A program made the position numbers and the translations under genes. A DNA stretch of 64,000 nucleotides from Lentisphaeraceae bacterium (lineage in GTDB: Bacteria > Verrucomicrobiota > Kiritimatiellia > RFP12 > DVOR01), in the NCBI GenBank assembly GCA_004555175.1, contig SFJE01000007.1, forward strand, positions 37,949-101,948, given 5' to 3'. A model generated the notes under the pieces. The model ran no database searches, was not told the DNA's origin, and saw only the letters and a program-made list of their open reading frames with translations. Positions 24,507 through 33,287 of the stretch are shown here, in pieces. The stretch's first letter is position 1. Each line of letters begins with the position of its first letter.

Positions 24507-25220
24507 ATGTTAGAAGCTCGTGCCACGATGCGCGGCGTTCCGGGCGATGCCGCCCGGCGCCGGGGCCTGCGTAAGATCTTCATTCCCATCCTCGCCTTTG
24601 GAACCCTCTTTGGCGTCGGCATCGGGGCGGTGCTCGCCGCGGCGGGTGTGCTCCCCTGGCCGCTCGGCGCGCTCTGCATTTTGCTGGCCATCGCCGGCTT
24701 CTTCTACTACTCGCGCACCCAACCGACCCTCGTTTATGGCTACTTCAAGGGCGCGCGCGGCGAAGAAATCGCGGCCGGGGAGCTCTCCCACCTGCCCGAT
24801 AGTTGGACCGTCTTCAATGGCCTGCTCCTGCCGAATGGCCGCGACATTGACCACGTGGCCGTTGGCCCGCAGGGCGTCTTTGTGATTGAAACGAAACACT
24901 GGAGCGGCGAAGTCTCCATTGATGCCGGGCAGATTTTGGCCAATGGTCGCCCGATTGACAAGTCGCCCGTTCTCCAGGTCCGCCATGCACTCGTGGCCGT
25001 GGCCCAGGAGGCTGAGATTCCGCAGGAGCAGCTCCACGGCGTGCTCTGCTTCATCGGCCACAAGTTCGAGAATGGCCCCGAGCGCGCCGACGAGATCCTC
25101 GTTTGCTCCCACTTGAGCTTGGTGCAGGCGCTCACCGCCCTGCCCGCCACCCTCTCTCCCACCGAAATCGCCCAAGTTGTCTCCCGCCTCGGGCGATTGA
25201 ATATCACCGAAGGACTCTAA
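24507..25220 (+). CDS. Membrane-anchored NERD-domain protein
   Basis: A 237-residue protein with two close hydrophobic segments near the N-terminus (about 25-70, FIPILAFGTLFGVGIGAVLAAAG and PLGALCILLAIAGFFYY) and a NERD (nuclease-related) domain at about 78-190. The domain shows NGRDIDHVAVGPQGVFVIETKHWSG, with the D and E-x-K residues of the nuclease-like core, and HALVAVAQEAEI. NERD domains are thought to process or bind nucleic acid, but few have a proven function. The stop overlaps the start of prc (TAATG). The role in this envelope-related run is unknown. Confidence 0.8.
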   Translation: MLEARATMRGVPGDAARRRGLRKIFIPILAFGTLFGVGIGAVLAAAGVLPWPLGALCILLAIAGFFYYSRTQPTLVYGYFKGARGEEIAAGELSHLPDSWTVFNGLLLPNGRDIDHVAVGPQGVFVIETKHWSGEVSIDAGQILANGRPIDKSPVLQVRHALVAVAQEAEIPQEQLHGVLCFIGHKFENGPERADEILVCSHLSLVQALTALPATLSPTEIAQVVSRLGRLNITEGL

Positions 25221-27337
25221 TGATGAAGTCGTTCTCCCTCGTCCTCGCCGCCAGTCTCTGCGCCCTGACTGCCCTCGCCGCGCCCCTGGCCCCCGAGCCG
25301 GTCTATCCCGAAATTGCCCGCCGCGTTGTCCGCCAGCTCAACACCACCCACCTCTCTGGTGAACGCTTTGGTGACCACCTCTCCGCCGTCGCCTGGACCA
25401 ACCTCGTTGATGCACTGGACTTCGACCGCACCCTGCTCACCCAAGCGGATCTCAAGCGCCTTGATCCCCTGCGCACAACCCTCGATGATGCCCTCGCCAC
25501 CGGCGACCTCGCCTTTGGCTACGACCTGATGGCCTTAGTGCGCGAGCGCCTGGCCCAGCGCTGCGACTACGCCGAAGCCCTGCTCCAGGACCCGGCCACC
25601 TTCGACTTCTCGGGCGACGAGAACTACGTCTGGAAGCGCCGCAAGGCTGAGCGCCCTGCCGATGCTGCCGCCCAAAAGCAGCTCTGGCGCGCAGCCCTGC
25701 GCAATGAACTGCTCGCCATCACCCTGGCCAAGGAGCTTGATGCCGAAGAGAAGGCCGAAAAGCCGGCCGACGAAAAGCCCAACTATGACACCGAGGATCT
25801 CTCCCAACCCGCCGAGGAGGTCATCCGCAAGCGCTATCGCACCCTGCGCGATGCCTATGGCGAGATGGATTCCGAAACCGTCCTCCAGCGCACCCTCTCG
25901 GCCGTTGCCAACGCCTACGACCCGCACACCGACTACATGTCCCCGATGAACTTCGAGGACTTCAGCATGGAGATGAACCTCACCCTCTGCGGCATCGGCG
26001 CCACCCTGCGCTACGATGACGGCACGGTGCGTATCACCGAGCTCATGCCTGGCGCGCCCGCCGCCCGGGACACCCGCGATATTCGCCTCCAGGAGGGCGA
26101 CCGCATTATTGGCGTGGGGCAGGGCGATGGTCCCATCGAGGACATCCAACACAAGCCCCTCAACCGAACCGTCCGCAAGATCCGCGGCCCCAAGGGCACC
26201 AAGGTGGTCCTGCGCGTCATCCCCGTCTCCGACAAAACTGGCACCCGCACCAAACTCGTTGACCTCATTCGCGATGAAATCAAGCTTGAGGAGCAGGCCG
26301 TCACCGGCTGCGTCCAGCGCCTGGAGAACGACCGCCGCCTCGGATACGTCCGCATTCCCGCCTTTTACGCCGGGGCCGTCTCGGGCGATACGGGGGCCGA
26401 TGCGCGCTCGATGACCCGCGACCTCCTGCACTACATCCAGCAGTTCAACGCCGAACATGTCGACGGCATGGTCATCGACCTGCGCAATAACGGTGGTGGC
26501 TCCCTCCTTGAAGCCCTTTCGATGACCGGTCTCTTCGTCACCGGCCCGGCCGTCCAAGTTCGCGATGCGCGCTCAGTGCAGGTCCTTCCCGCCCAAGGGC
26601 AAGTGGCCTTCAATAAGCCGCTCGTGGTCCTCACCAACCGCAACTCCGCCTCCGCCTCCGAAATCGTTGCCTCCGCCCTTCAGGATTACGGCCGGGCCAT
26701 CATTGTTGGCGACTCCAAGAGCCACGGCAAGGGCACCGTCCAAACCGTTCAGGGCCTAGGCGGCGACTCCAAGGTCTACGGCGCCGACCGCATCACCACC
26801 GCCTGCTTCTACCGCATCAATGGCGGCACCACCCAGTTGCGCGGCGTAGTGCCCGACATTGTCCTCCCCTCCCTCTACGATGCTCTCGAACTCGGCGAGG
26901 ACCAACTCCCCGGCGCCCTCCCCTACACCACCGTCAACCCCGCCTACTACGCCAAGACCGCCGACCTCGCTCCCTTCCTCCCCCGCCTCAAGGCCGCCTC
27001 CGATGCCCGCTTGGCCAAGGACGAGCAGTACCTCGCCGCCCAGAAGCTCATCGACCACGTCCGCGAGGCCAACGCCGAACAGGTCGTCACCCTCAACCTT
27101 GAGAAGCGCCGCACCCGAATGCGCGCCGAGCGCCAACTCCAAAAGGCGCAGGACGACCTCCTCTCCGGCGCCCAGCGTAAGAAGCAAGGTCCTACCCCAG
27201 AGAACGACCCCGTCCTCCGCGAAGCCCTGGCCATCCTCTCGGACTTCATCGACCTGCGCGGCGGCCCCGATGAGCCGGTCAACACCAATGGCGACCTCGG
27301 CTCGCGCCTCTTCCGCATCTTCGGCGTCACAAGATAG
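25220..27337 (+). CDS. prc: C-terminal processing protease Prc/Tsp (S41)
   Basis: A 705-residue periplasmic tail-specific protease. Residues 1-20 are a signal peptide. A helical N-terminal domain (ending DPHTDYMSPMNFEDFSMEM) precedes a PDZ domain (about 255-335, IGATLRYDDGTVRITELMPGAPA) and the S41 domain. The catalytic Ser lies in NRNSASASEI (about 475-481) and the Lys in SHGKGTVQ (about 505). The C-terminal part has AEQVVTLNLEKRRTRMRAERQ, typical of the DUF3340 tail of E. coli-type Prc. The length fits that group (about 680-700) rather than shorter CtpA. Two adjacent ATGs overlap the NERD stop. Confidence 0.88.
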   Translation: MMKSFSLVLAASLCALTALAAPLAPEPVYPEIARRVVRQLNTTHLSGERFGDHLSAVAWTNLVDALDFDRTLLTQADLKRLDPLRTTLDDALATGDLAFGYDLMALVRERLAQRCDYAEALLQDPATFDFSGDENYVWKRRKAERPADAAAQKQLWRAALRNELLAITLAKELDAEEKAEKPADEKPNYDTEDLSQPAEEVIRKRYRTLRDAYGEMDSETVLQRTLSAVANAYDPHTDYMSPMNFEDFSMEMNLTLCGIGATLRYDDGTVRITELMPGAPAARDTRDIRLQEGDRIIGVGQGDGPIEDIQHKPLNRTVRKIRGPKGTKVVLRVIPVSDKTGTRTKLVDLIRDEIKLEEQAVTGCVQRLENDRRLGYVRIPAFYAGAVSGDTGADARSMTRDLLHYIQQFNAEHVDGMVIDLRNNGGGSLLEALSMTGLFVTGPAVQVRDARSVQVLPAQGQVAFNKPLVVLTNRNSASASEIVASALQDYGRAIIVGDSKSHGKGTVQTVQGLGGDSKVYGADRITTACFYRINGGTTQLRGVVPDIVLPSLYDALELGEDQLPGALPYTTVNPAYYAKTADLAPFLPRLKAASDARLAKDEQYLAAQKLIDHVREANAEQVVTLNLEKRRTRMRAERQLQKAQDDLLSGAQRKKQGPTPENDPVLREALAILSDFIDLRGGPDEPVNTNGDLGSRLFRIFGVTR

Positions 27338-27375
27338 TAGCCCACGAGGGACTATTGCGGATGAAGGAAGAAGAC

Positions 27376-29370
27376 ATGGCAAGCCGACAGCCGACAGCCG
27401 ACAGCCGACAGCACGCAGAGCGACGGGCAGACCTTTGTCCTGAGGTGTGTGCTCCCCACGGCTCAGACGGCCCTTCCACGGTAAGCGCCAGCGCTGTCCG
27501 CTGTCCGCTGTCCGCTGTCCGCTGTCCGCTGTCCGCTGTCCGCTCCCCTGTGGATGTCAAGGCCCTGCCCGAAGCCGCGTTGCCTGCACTCGCCCAGGAG
27601 CTGCGCGAGCGGATGGTGGCGGTGGTCTCCAAGACCGGTGGCCACCTGGCCCCGAGCCTCGGCACCGTGGAGCTCACCCTCGCCCTCTGCCGCGTCTTCG
27701 ACTTCCCGCGCGACAAGGTCCTTTGGGATGTAGGCCACCAGGCCTACGCCTGGAAGATGCTCACCGGCCGCAACGCCGCCTTCGACACCTTGCGCACCTT
27801 TGGCGGCCTGCGCGGCTTCCCCTTCCCCGCCGAATCGCCCTACGATGCCTCCATCGGCGGCCACGCCGGCGTAGCCCTCTCCACCGCCCTCGGCTTTGCG
27901 GCCGCCCGTGACCGCGACCCCGACCCCGCCACGCGCGAGCAGCACATCATCGCCGTGGTGGGCGACGCCTCCCTCACCAACGGCATCTCCCTAGAAGCCC
28001 TCAACGCCCTGCGCCACACCACCGAGCGCCTCATCCTTGTCATCAACGATAATGGAATGAGTATCTCCAAGAATGTCGGTGCCTTCTCCCGCCTCCTCGC
28101 CCGCCGCCTCTCTGGTCTGCGCTACAACCGTATCCGCGCGGCCGCTGAAGCCGCCGGCCACCGCCTCAACCTCTTCCGCACCAAGCACGTCTACCGCGCC
28201 CTCAAGGCCGCCCTCAAGCCCCTCCTCCTGCGCCAGCGCTCGGCCATCTTTGAGGATCTCGGCATCCGCTACCTTGGCCCCATCGATGGTCATGACCTGC
28301 CAGCCCTCACCGCGGCCCTCCAGACCGCTCGCGAAAGCCGCGTCCCCATCGCCCTGCACATCGCCACCGTCAAGGGCAAGGGCTACGCCCCCGCCGAGCG
28401 CAATCCCGCCAAATGGCACGGCGTTGCCCCCTGGGCCAAGGGCACCCAACCGCTCTCGACCGCGCACCCTAGTTGGTCGGCCACCTTCGGTAACGTCCTC
28501 CTCGCGCGCGCTGCTGATCCCCGCCTGGTGGCCATTACCGCCGCCATGCGCGATGGCACCGGGTTGAGTGACTGGTTCCGCCTCCACCCCACACGCGCCT
28601 TTGATGTGGGGATCTGCGAAGAGCACGCCGTCACCTTCGCTGCCGGCCTTGCCGCCGCCGGCTTGCGGCCCGTTGTCGCCCTCTACTCCACCTTCGCCCA
28701 ACGCGCCGTCGATTCGGTGATGCACGACATCTGCCTCCCGGCCCTTCCCGTCATCCTCTGCCTCGACCGCGCCGGCATTGTCGGCTCCGATGGCCCTACC
28801 CATCACGGTCTCTACGACATTGCGATGCTCCGCGCCCTCCCCAACCTCACCCTCGTGGCCCCCTGCGATGAACCCGGCCTCGCGCGCGCCCTCGATGAAG
28901 CCCTCGCGCGCACCACCCCCACCGTCATTCGCTACCCCCGCGGCGCCACCCCCTCGCCCCTCCCGCCCAATCTCCCCCGCACCCCAAGCGCCTATCCCCT
29001 AGGCACCCCCCTCCTCCTCGCCCTAGGCACCACCTACGCCTGGGCCCGCGAAGCCTTCCCCGAGCCCCTCCCTGGCCGCGCCCCGGCCATCCTCCCCGTT
29101 GAAGCCATCAAGCCCCTGCCCGACTACCTCCCCGAGCTCAACGGCCGAGCCGTGATTACCCTGGAAGATGCCTCCGCCGCTGGCGGCTTCGGCGCAGCCA
29201 TCGCCGAACACCACCAAGGCCCCCACCTCCTCCTCGGCTGGCCCGATGAGCCCATCGCTCAAGGCTCCGAAGCCGAACTCCGCCACGCCTATGGCCTCGA
29301 TGCCCCCGCCCTCCGCCGCCGCGTCGCGGAGTTTTTAGCGATGTTCGTGTCAGCGAACCGTGGAAATTGA
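27376..29370 (+). CDS. dxs: 1-deoxy-D-xylulose-5-phosphate synthase with a repeat-encoded N-terminus
   Basis: DXS condenses pyruvate and glyceraldehyde-3-phosphate with thiamine diphosphate, the first step of the MEP isoprenoid pathway. The normal enzyme is complete from VDVKALPEAALPALAQELRERM onward: SKTGGHLAPSLG, VLWDVGHQAYAWKMLTGR, the ThDP segment VVGDASLTNGISLEALN, LHIATVKGKGY and CEEHAVTFAAGLA. Before it lies a 57-residue leader translated from repeat element E2, including the 7-residue repeat SAVRCPL. The ATG at 27376 has AAGGAAGAAG upstream and is the best start. A GTG at 27550, at the domain edge, is an alternative with no ribosome-binding site. Confidence 0.9.
   Translation: MASRQPTADSRQHAERRADLCPEVCAPHGSDGPSTVSASAVRCPLSAVRCPLSAVRSPVDVKALPEAALPALAQELRERMVAVVSKTGGHLAPSLGTVELTLALCRVFDFPRDKVLWDVGHQAYAWKMLTGRNAAFDTLRTFGGLRGFPFPAESPYDASIGGHAGVALSTALGFAAARDRDPDPATREQHIIAVVGDASLTNGISLEALNALRHTTERLILVINDNGMSISKNVGAFSRLLARRLSGLRYNRIRAAAEAAGHRLNLFRTKHVYRALKAALKPLLLRQRSAIFEDLGIRYLGPIDGHDLPALTAALQTARESRVPIALHIATVKGKGYAPAERNPAKWHGVAPWAKGTQPLSTAHPSWSATFGNVLLARAADPRLVAITAAMRDGTGLSDWFRLHPTRAFDVGICEEHAVTFAAGLAAAGLRPVVALYSTFAQRAVDSVMHDICLPALPVILCLDRAGIVGSDGPTHHGLYDIAMLRALPNLTLVAPCDEPGLARALDEALARTTPTVIRYPRGATPSPLPPNLPRTPSAYPLGTPLLLALGTTYAWAREAFPEPLPGRAPAILPVEAIKPLPDYLPELNGRAVITLEDASAAGGFGAAIAEHHQGPHLLLGWPDEPIAQGSEAELRHAYGLDAPALRRRVAEFLAMFVSANRGN
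27383..27542. repeat. Heptamer-repeat element E2, inside the dxs reading frame
   Basis: The left array (27383-27412) is CCGACAG repeated; the right array (27494-27542) is seven perfect CTGTCCG units. The core ACGGCTCAGACGG (27458-27470) and AGCGCCAGC (27484) have the same 26-base offset as E1, E3 and E4. The element is open in the dxs frame throughout and supplies the start codon context. Confidence 0.9.
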
Positions 29371-31370
29371 TGAAAGATAATATGGCAAGCGGACAGCCGA
29401 CAGCCGACAGCCGACAGCACGCAGAGCGACGGGCGGACCTCAGTTCCGAGATATGTACGCCCCACGGCTCAGACGGGCCTTCCACCGCGAGCGCCAGCGC
29501 TGTCCGCTGTCCGCTGTCCGCTGTCGGCTCTCCCCTCCCCGTCGTCCGCCTGCTCCCCGAGACGGTCGCCAACCAAATTGCTGCCGGCGAAGTGGTTGAG
29601 CGCCCGGCTTCGGTGGTCAAGGAGCTCGTCGAGAATGCCCTCGACGCCGGGGCCACGCGCATTGAAGTGAGCGTCGAACAGGGCGGGGCCAAGCTCGTCC
29701 AGGTGGATGACAATGGCTGCGGGATGGATCACGAAAGCGCCCGCCTCTCCCTCCAACGCCAAGCCACCAGCAAAATCGCCACGGTCCACGACATCACCCA
29801 CATCGCCACCTTCGGTTTCCGGGGCGAGGCCATCCCCTCCATCGCCAGCGTCTCGCGCTTTATCCTCACCACCCGCCCCCGCAGCCAAGCCGATGCCACG
29901 CGCCTGACGGTCATCGGCGGCAAACTCGAGGAAGATGTCCCCGCCGGCCACCCCTTCGGCACCTCCATCACCGTCAGCGACCTCTTCTTTAACACCCCCG
30001 CCCGCAAGAAGTTCCTCCGCTCGGCCAATACCGAACTCGCCCGCATCCGTCAGGCCCTCGCCGCCGTCGCCCTCGCCCACCCCGCCGTTGCCCTCCGCCT
30101 CATCGCCGATGGCCGCGACCTCCTGCGCCTCCCCCAAGGTGATGCCTTGGAAGACCGCATCCGCGCCCTCCTCGGCCAGCCCACGGCCGACGCCCTCCTC
30201 CCCCTCGACCACACCTCCGGTCCCTTCCACATCCACGGCTACCTCTCCAAACCCGGCTATGTCCGCGGCGGAACCCCCGAGCAATTCATCTTCATCAACC
30301 GCCGCCCCGCCACCGCCCCCCAAATCCAAGTCGCCCTCCGCCAAGCCTGGCCCTTGCGCGACACAAAGCCCCTCGTCATCCTCTTCATCGACCTCCCCCC
30401 CGAAGAGGTCGACGTCAACGTCCACCCCACCAAACGTGAAGTTCGCTTCCGCCGTGGCAACCTAGTGGGCGACGCCGTTGCTCAAGCCATCGCCCGCGCC
30501 CTCGCCGCCACCTTCCCCGCCCCCGGCGCAGCCGCCTTCGACCACACCCTCCCTGCCGGTACTGCCCCAACCCAACCTCCGCCCACGCCGCAACCGCCCC
30601 CGCAACCCACGCAAGCGCTACAGCCTATCCCCCCGGCCTCCTCCCCCCTTGCGGCCAATCCCTTCCCGCCCTTCCCCCTCTCGCCGGTTGCCCCCCTCCC
30701 TACCCCACAGGCGCCCAAACCCCGCCAGCAGCACTTCGACCTCCCCGGACCCGCGCCCAAGGCCCCCGGCCAAGGACCCGCCGCCCCCACCGCCCCCTGG
30801 AAGTGGCTCCGCATTGCCGACATCCTCCAAGAACGCTACTGGCTCGTCGTCACCGACCAAGGCTACCTCGTCGTCGATGCCAAGGCCGCCCTTGAACGCA
30901 TCCTCTATGAGCGCATCTTGGCCGACACCGAGCGCGCCCCTGCCACCCAGCCCCTGCTCATCCCCGAGACCCTTCGCCTCCCGCTCCTCGATGCCGAACG
31001 CGTCACCCGCTTCCTCCCTGAACTCCAAGCCGCCGGCTTCGACCTCTCCCCCCTCGACCACGAAACCTTCCTCATCAACACCCTCCCCGTCGCCTTCGCC
31101 GAGTTTCCCCCCAAGGAAGTCGTCGCCGACATTGCCGCCAACCTCGACCAAGGGAGCGGCCTCAAGCGCGCCAATACCTGGCGCCGCGAAGTCGTTGCCC
31201 GCGCCGCCGCCCGCGCCGCCGCAAACACCTTCCGCCCCAACTCCAAAGAGGCCGCCGAAGCCCTCATGGCCCAACTCGCCCAGTGCCAGCTCCCCTACGC
31301 CACCCCCCGCGGCAAACCCGTCATGCTCCTGACCTCCTACCGCGAACTCGAACGCCGCTTCCAGCAATAA
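29370..31370 (+). CDS. mutL: DNA mismatch repair protein MutL with a repeat-encoded N-terminus
   Basis: MutL couples mismatch recognition by MutS to strand removal. The GHKL ATPase domain is complete: NQIAAGEVVERPASVVKEL, DNGCG, GFRGEA and the VDVNVHPTKREVRF end. A long Pro-rich linker (about 385-460) leads to the C-terminal dimerisation domain. That domain lacks the endonuclease motif: D-A-K-A-A-L-E-R-I-L-Y-E stands where DQHA(X)2E(X)4E is expected, and the late C-P-H-G-R-P is TPRGKP. The first ~57 residues come from element E3. No ATG, GTG or TTG exists in frame between E3 and the domain, so translation must start at 29370 or 29382. Confidence 0.9.
   Translation: MKDNMASGQPTADSRQHAERRADLSSEICTPHGSDGPSTASASAVRCPLSAVGSPLPVVRLLPETVANQIAAGEVVERPASVVKELVENALDAGATRIEVSVEQGGAKLVQVDDNGCGMDHESARLSLQRQATSKIATVHDITHIATFGFRGEAIPSIASVSRFILTTRPRSQADATRLTVIGGKLEEDVPAGHPFGTSITVSDLFFNTPARKKFLRSANTELARIRQALAAVALAHPAVALRLIADGRDLLRLPQGDALEDRIRALLGQPTADALLPLDHTSGPFHIHGYLSKPGYVRGGTPEQFIFINRRPATAPQIQVALRQAWPLRDTKPLVILFIDLPPEEVDVNVHPTKREVRFRRGNLVGDAVAQAIARALAATFPAPGAAAFDHTLPAGTAPTQPPPTPQPPPQPTQALQPIPPASSPLAANPFPPFPLSPVAPLPTPQAPKPRQQHFDLPGPAPKAPGQGPAAPTAPWKWLRIADILQERYWLVVTDQGYLVVDAKAALERILYERILADTERAPATQPLLIPETLRLPLLDAERVTRFLPELQAAGFDLSPLDHETFLINTLPVAFAEFPPKEVVADIAANLDQGSGLKRANTWRREVVARAAARAAANTFRPNSKEAAEALMAQLAQCQLPYATPRGKPVMLLTSYRELERRFQQ
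29388..29527. repeat. Heptamer-repeat element E3, inside the mutL reading frame
   Basis: The left array of GACAGCC-type units (29388-29418) and the right array CTGTCCG x3 plus CTGTCGG (29500-29527) flank the core (ACGGCTCAGACGG at 29464-29476; AGCGCCAGC at 29490). It is nearly identical to E2 from the ATGGCAAGC start onward and is read in the same frame. Confidence 0.9.
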
Positions 31371-31721
31371 GCCCCTCGCAAGCAGTTGCTCGGCAATCGC
31401 GTTTTCGTAAAGACCTCCCCTGGCAAAGCCGCCAAGGGAGTTTTCGAGAATATCTTGCTTCGCCCGAAATCCCATCATCGCGGTAAGGATGCCAACATCT
31501 GCAAGATACATCTTGAAACTTTCGCTCGTCTTATACACACTCAGCGGAATACGGGGCTCAACCGTGTTGAAGCACTGGATTGCCAAGGCCGACTCGCACA
31601 ACCAATCAATGGAACTGGCAAACTTCCGCGCAGAACCACCACGCGCCACGGCCGAATACTTGAACTTCTTATTCTCTCGCGCCAGCTGTTCGGGCAACGA
31701 ACGGTATCCCCTCACCTCCAA
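31371..31721 (-). pseudogene. Remnant of a DUF4143-type ATP-binding protein
   Basis: The minus strand here encodes a recognisable piece of the C-terminal DUF4143 domain of AAA+ ATP-binding proteins: SLPEQLARENKKFKYSAV, then SIDWLCESALAIQCFN, SFKMYLADVGILTAMMGF and LYENAIAEQLLARG. The similarity stops exactly at the mutL stop codon, and the ATPase half is missing upstream, so both ends are lost. I treat it as a decayed fragment, perhaps of an acquired gene. The reading frame continues into mutL antisense, which is not coding. Confidence 0.7.
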
Positions 31722-32002
31722 GCATGTTGCAACTTTTCAAGGGGTTGATTTTGAAAAAAGTGCAACTTTTCATAGGGTTGGCCTCTTCTAGCCCTGGCTG
31801 GGAGGCGCGGAGCGTATCCGAACTGCGCAGTCTGGACATGCCAAGAGAGCTCGCAACGCTCGCGATGACAGATGACGGATGACAGATAACAGAGCGCCGA
31901 CGTGCCCAGAGGGCGCATCGGCCGAGGTGGAGCGCACCGCGCTCCCGAGGTGCAGGGCGAGAAGTCCGAGCGAAGCGAAGGAGCTATGTCAACAGCCCCC
32001 AC
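31722..32002. other. Non-coding gap with a small heptamer array (E7)
   Basis: No gene is supported here. It contains GCTCGCAACGCTCGC (31849-31863), then four 7-base units GATGACA, GATGACG, GATGACA, GATAACA (31864-31891), and GC-rich sequence with GAGCGAAGCGAAGGAGC. Confidence 0.65.
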
Positions 32003-32740
32003 TCAGCGGCGGCGGAGGAGGGCGCGGAGGCGACCGGAGATGAGGAGGTCGATGGGCCAGCCGATGAGGCGTTGGCACTTGAAGGAGAGTTTGCCGAGGG
32101 GGGAGAGGGCGTGGTAGTTGATGGAGGCGCTCTCAGGCATGTGGGTGGGGAAGGAGGTGGTGTCCTGGGAGGCGGTGGCGGGGGCGGCGTGGTAGAGGTG
32201 GATGAGGCCGGCGCGGACCCAGCGGCCCCAGTGGTCGCAGGGGGTGGCGAGGGGGGCGTTGGCGCGGAGGAGGGCTGCGGCGGCGGGGGCGGTGAGGGCG
32301 TAGCACTCGGCGTACATATCCTCGCGCGCGGGGTGGATGCCGGGGGGTAGCGGCGGGGCGGAGGTGTGGTTGGAGAAGAGGACAACTTGGGGCTGGGTGG
32401 GGTCGAGCCAGGCTTCGACGCGCCTGAGGGCAGCGGGGAAGTCGGGGGCGAGGAGGACGTCATCCTCCACCACGCAGATGGCGCGCCAGCCTTCGGCGAG
32501 CATGCGGCGGTAAAGGGCTTGGTGGGAGAGGGCGCAGCCAACCTCGCCAGGCATCACGGGGCGACCGTTGGCGCACCACCAGCGCCAGCGGCTGACGGCG
32601 CGGCGAAGGGCGGCCGGCGGGAGGGCGCGGCCGTCGATGGCCTCGGCGCGTTCGTAGGAGAGGCCCAGGCGCGTGAGTTGGCGGTCGGCGGCGGCGAGGC
32701 GGTCGCGGTCGCGCGCCAGGTTGATGAGGAAGAGGCGCAT
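32003..32740 (-). CDS. Glycosyltransferase family 25 (LPS biosynthesis type)
   Basis: A 245-residue GT25 enzyme, the group that includes LgtB/Lex2B-type LPS galactosyltransferases. It has the family start LFLINLARDRDRLAAADRQLTRLGL, then YERAEAIDGRALP, PGEVGCALSHQALYRRML and the acidic motif WRAICVVEDDVLL that binds the metal-sugar nucleotide. The C-terminal third is less conserved. The ATG at 32740 is chosen because the family's first strand starts there. The gene lies just beyond the V-ATPase terminator, so it needs its own promoter or read-through. The donor and acceptor sugars are unknown. Confidence 0.8.
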   Translation of the reverse strand: MRLFLINLARDRDRLAAADRQLTRLGLSYERAEAIDGRALPPAALRRAVSRWRWWCANGRPVMPGEVGCALSHQALYRRMLAEGWRAICVVEDDVLLAPDFPAALRRVEAWLDPTQPQVVLFSNHTSAPPLPPGIHPAREDMYAECYALTAPAAAALLRANAPLATPCDHWGRWVRAGLIHLYHAAPATASQDTTSFPTHMPESASINYHALSPLGKLSFKCQRLIGWPIDLLISGRLRALLRRR

Positions 32741-32751
32741 GGCGAGGGTGC

Positions 32752-32790
32752 AAAAAGGGGGCAACGAGCGCCGCAGCGCCCCTTGCCCCG
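32752..32790 (-). terminator. Rho-independent terminator of the V-ATPase operon
   Basis: On the minus strand a GC-rich hairpin (GGGGCAA then GGGCGC, loop TGCG, GCGC then TTGCCCC) is followed by CTTTTT. It lies about 25 bases after atpK. Confidence 0.8.
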
Positions 32791-32815
32791 TGTTTAGCGG
32801 CAACGCACAGCGCGG

Positions 32816-33268
32816 TTAGGCGGCCAGCTTGCCAACGGCGATGAGGGTGAAGACCATAATGAAGATGGCCGTGGTCTCAACGATGCCGAGGGCAGCGAGG
32901 TTGTTGGTGAAGCCCTGACCGGTTTCACCCTGGGCGTCGGCCGAGCAACCGCCGGCGCGGCCCTGGAAGATGGCCGACATACCGATGCCCGCGCCCGCGA
33001 AGATGCCGAGGACGAGCATCCCGATGCCGCCAGCAGGAAGGACCTTGGTGCCGATCATCGTGAACATCAGGATCATCCCGTAGAGGGTCTGCGTGATGGG
33101 GGCACCAACGTAGGCCAGGAGCAGGAAGGGCGCCGGGCGATTCTGGGCGTAACACTTCTTCCAGGCACCGATGGCACCGGCAGCGGCAAAACCCGTGCCA
33201 ATGGCCGAACCGAGACCGGAGAGGGCGAGACAGGCAACAGCGCCTGCGACAGTGAGTGCGGTATCCAT
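32816..33268 (-). CDS. atpK: V-type ATP synthase/ATPase rotor subunit K
   Basis: The membrane rotor (proteolipid) subunit of a bacterial V-type ATPase, 150 residues with four helices in two hairpins. Aligned by eye with Enterococcus NtpK, the Na+ ligands are all present: Thr-Gln in APITQTLYG (T64/Q65), Gln in SAIFQGRAGG (Q110) and the carboxylate Glu in GIVETTAIF (E139). This suggests a Na+-translocating enzyme, which is an inference. It is the last gene of the operon E, DUF2764, A, B, D, I, K and is followed by a strong terminator. Confidence 0.9.
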   Translation of the reverse strand: MDTALTVAGAVACLALSGLGSAIGTGFAAAGAIGAWKKCYAQNRPAPFLLLAYVGAPITQTLYGMILMFTMIGTKVLPAGGIGMLVLGIFAGAGIGMSAIFQGRAGGCSADAQGETGQGFTNNLAALGIVETTAIFIMVFTLIAVGKLAA

Positions 33269-33287
33269 AGTGATGAATTCCTTTACT

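Noticed and set aside
30618..31370. C-terminal continuation of the DUF4143 fragment
   Set aside because: Beyond the mutL stop the frame is antisense to mutL, and the family similarity ends.
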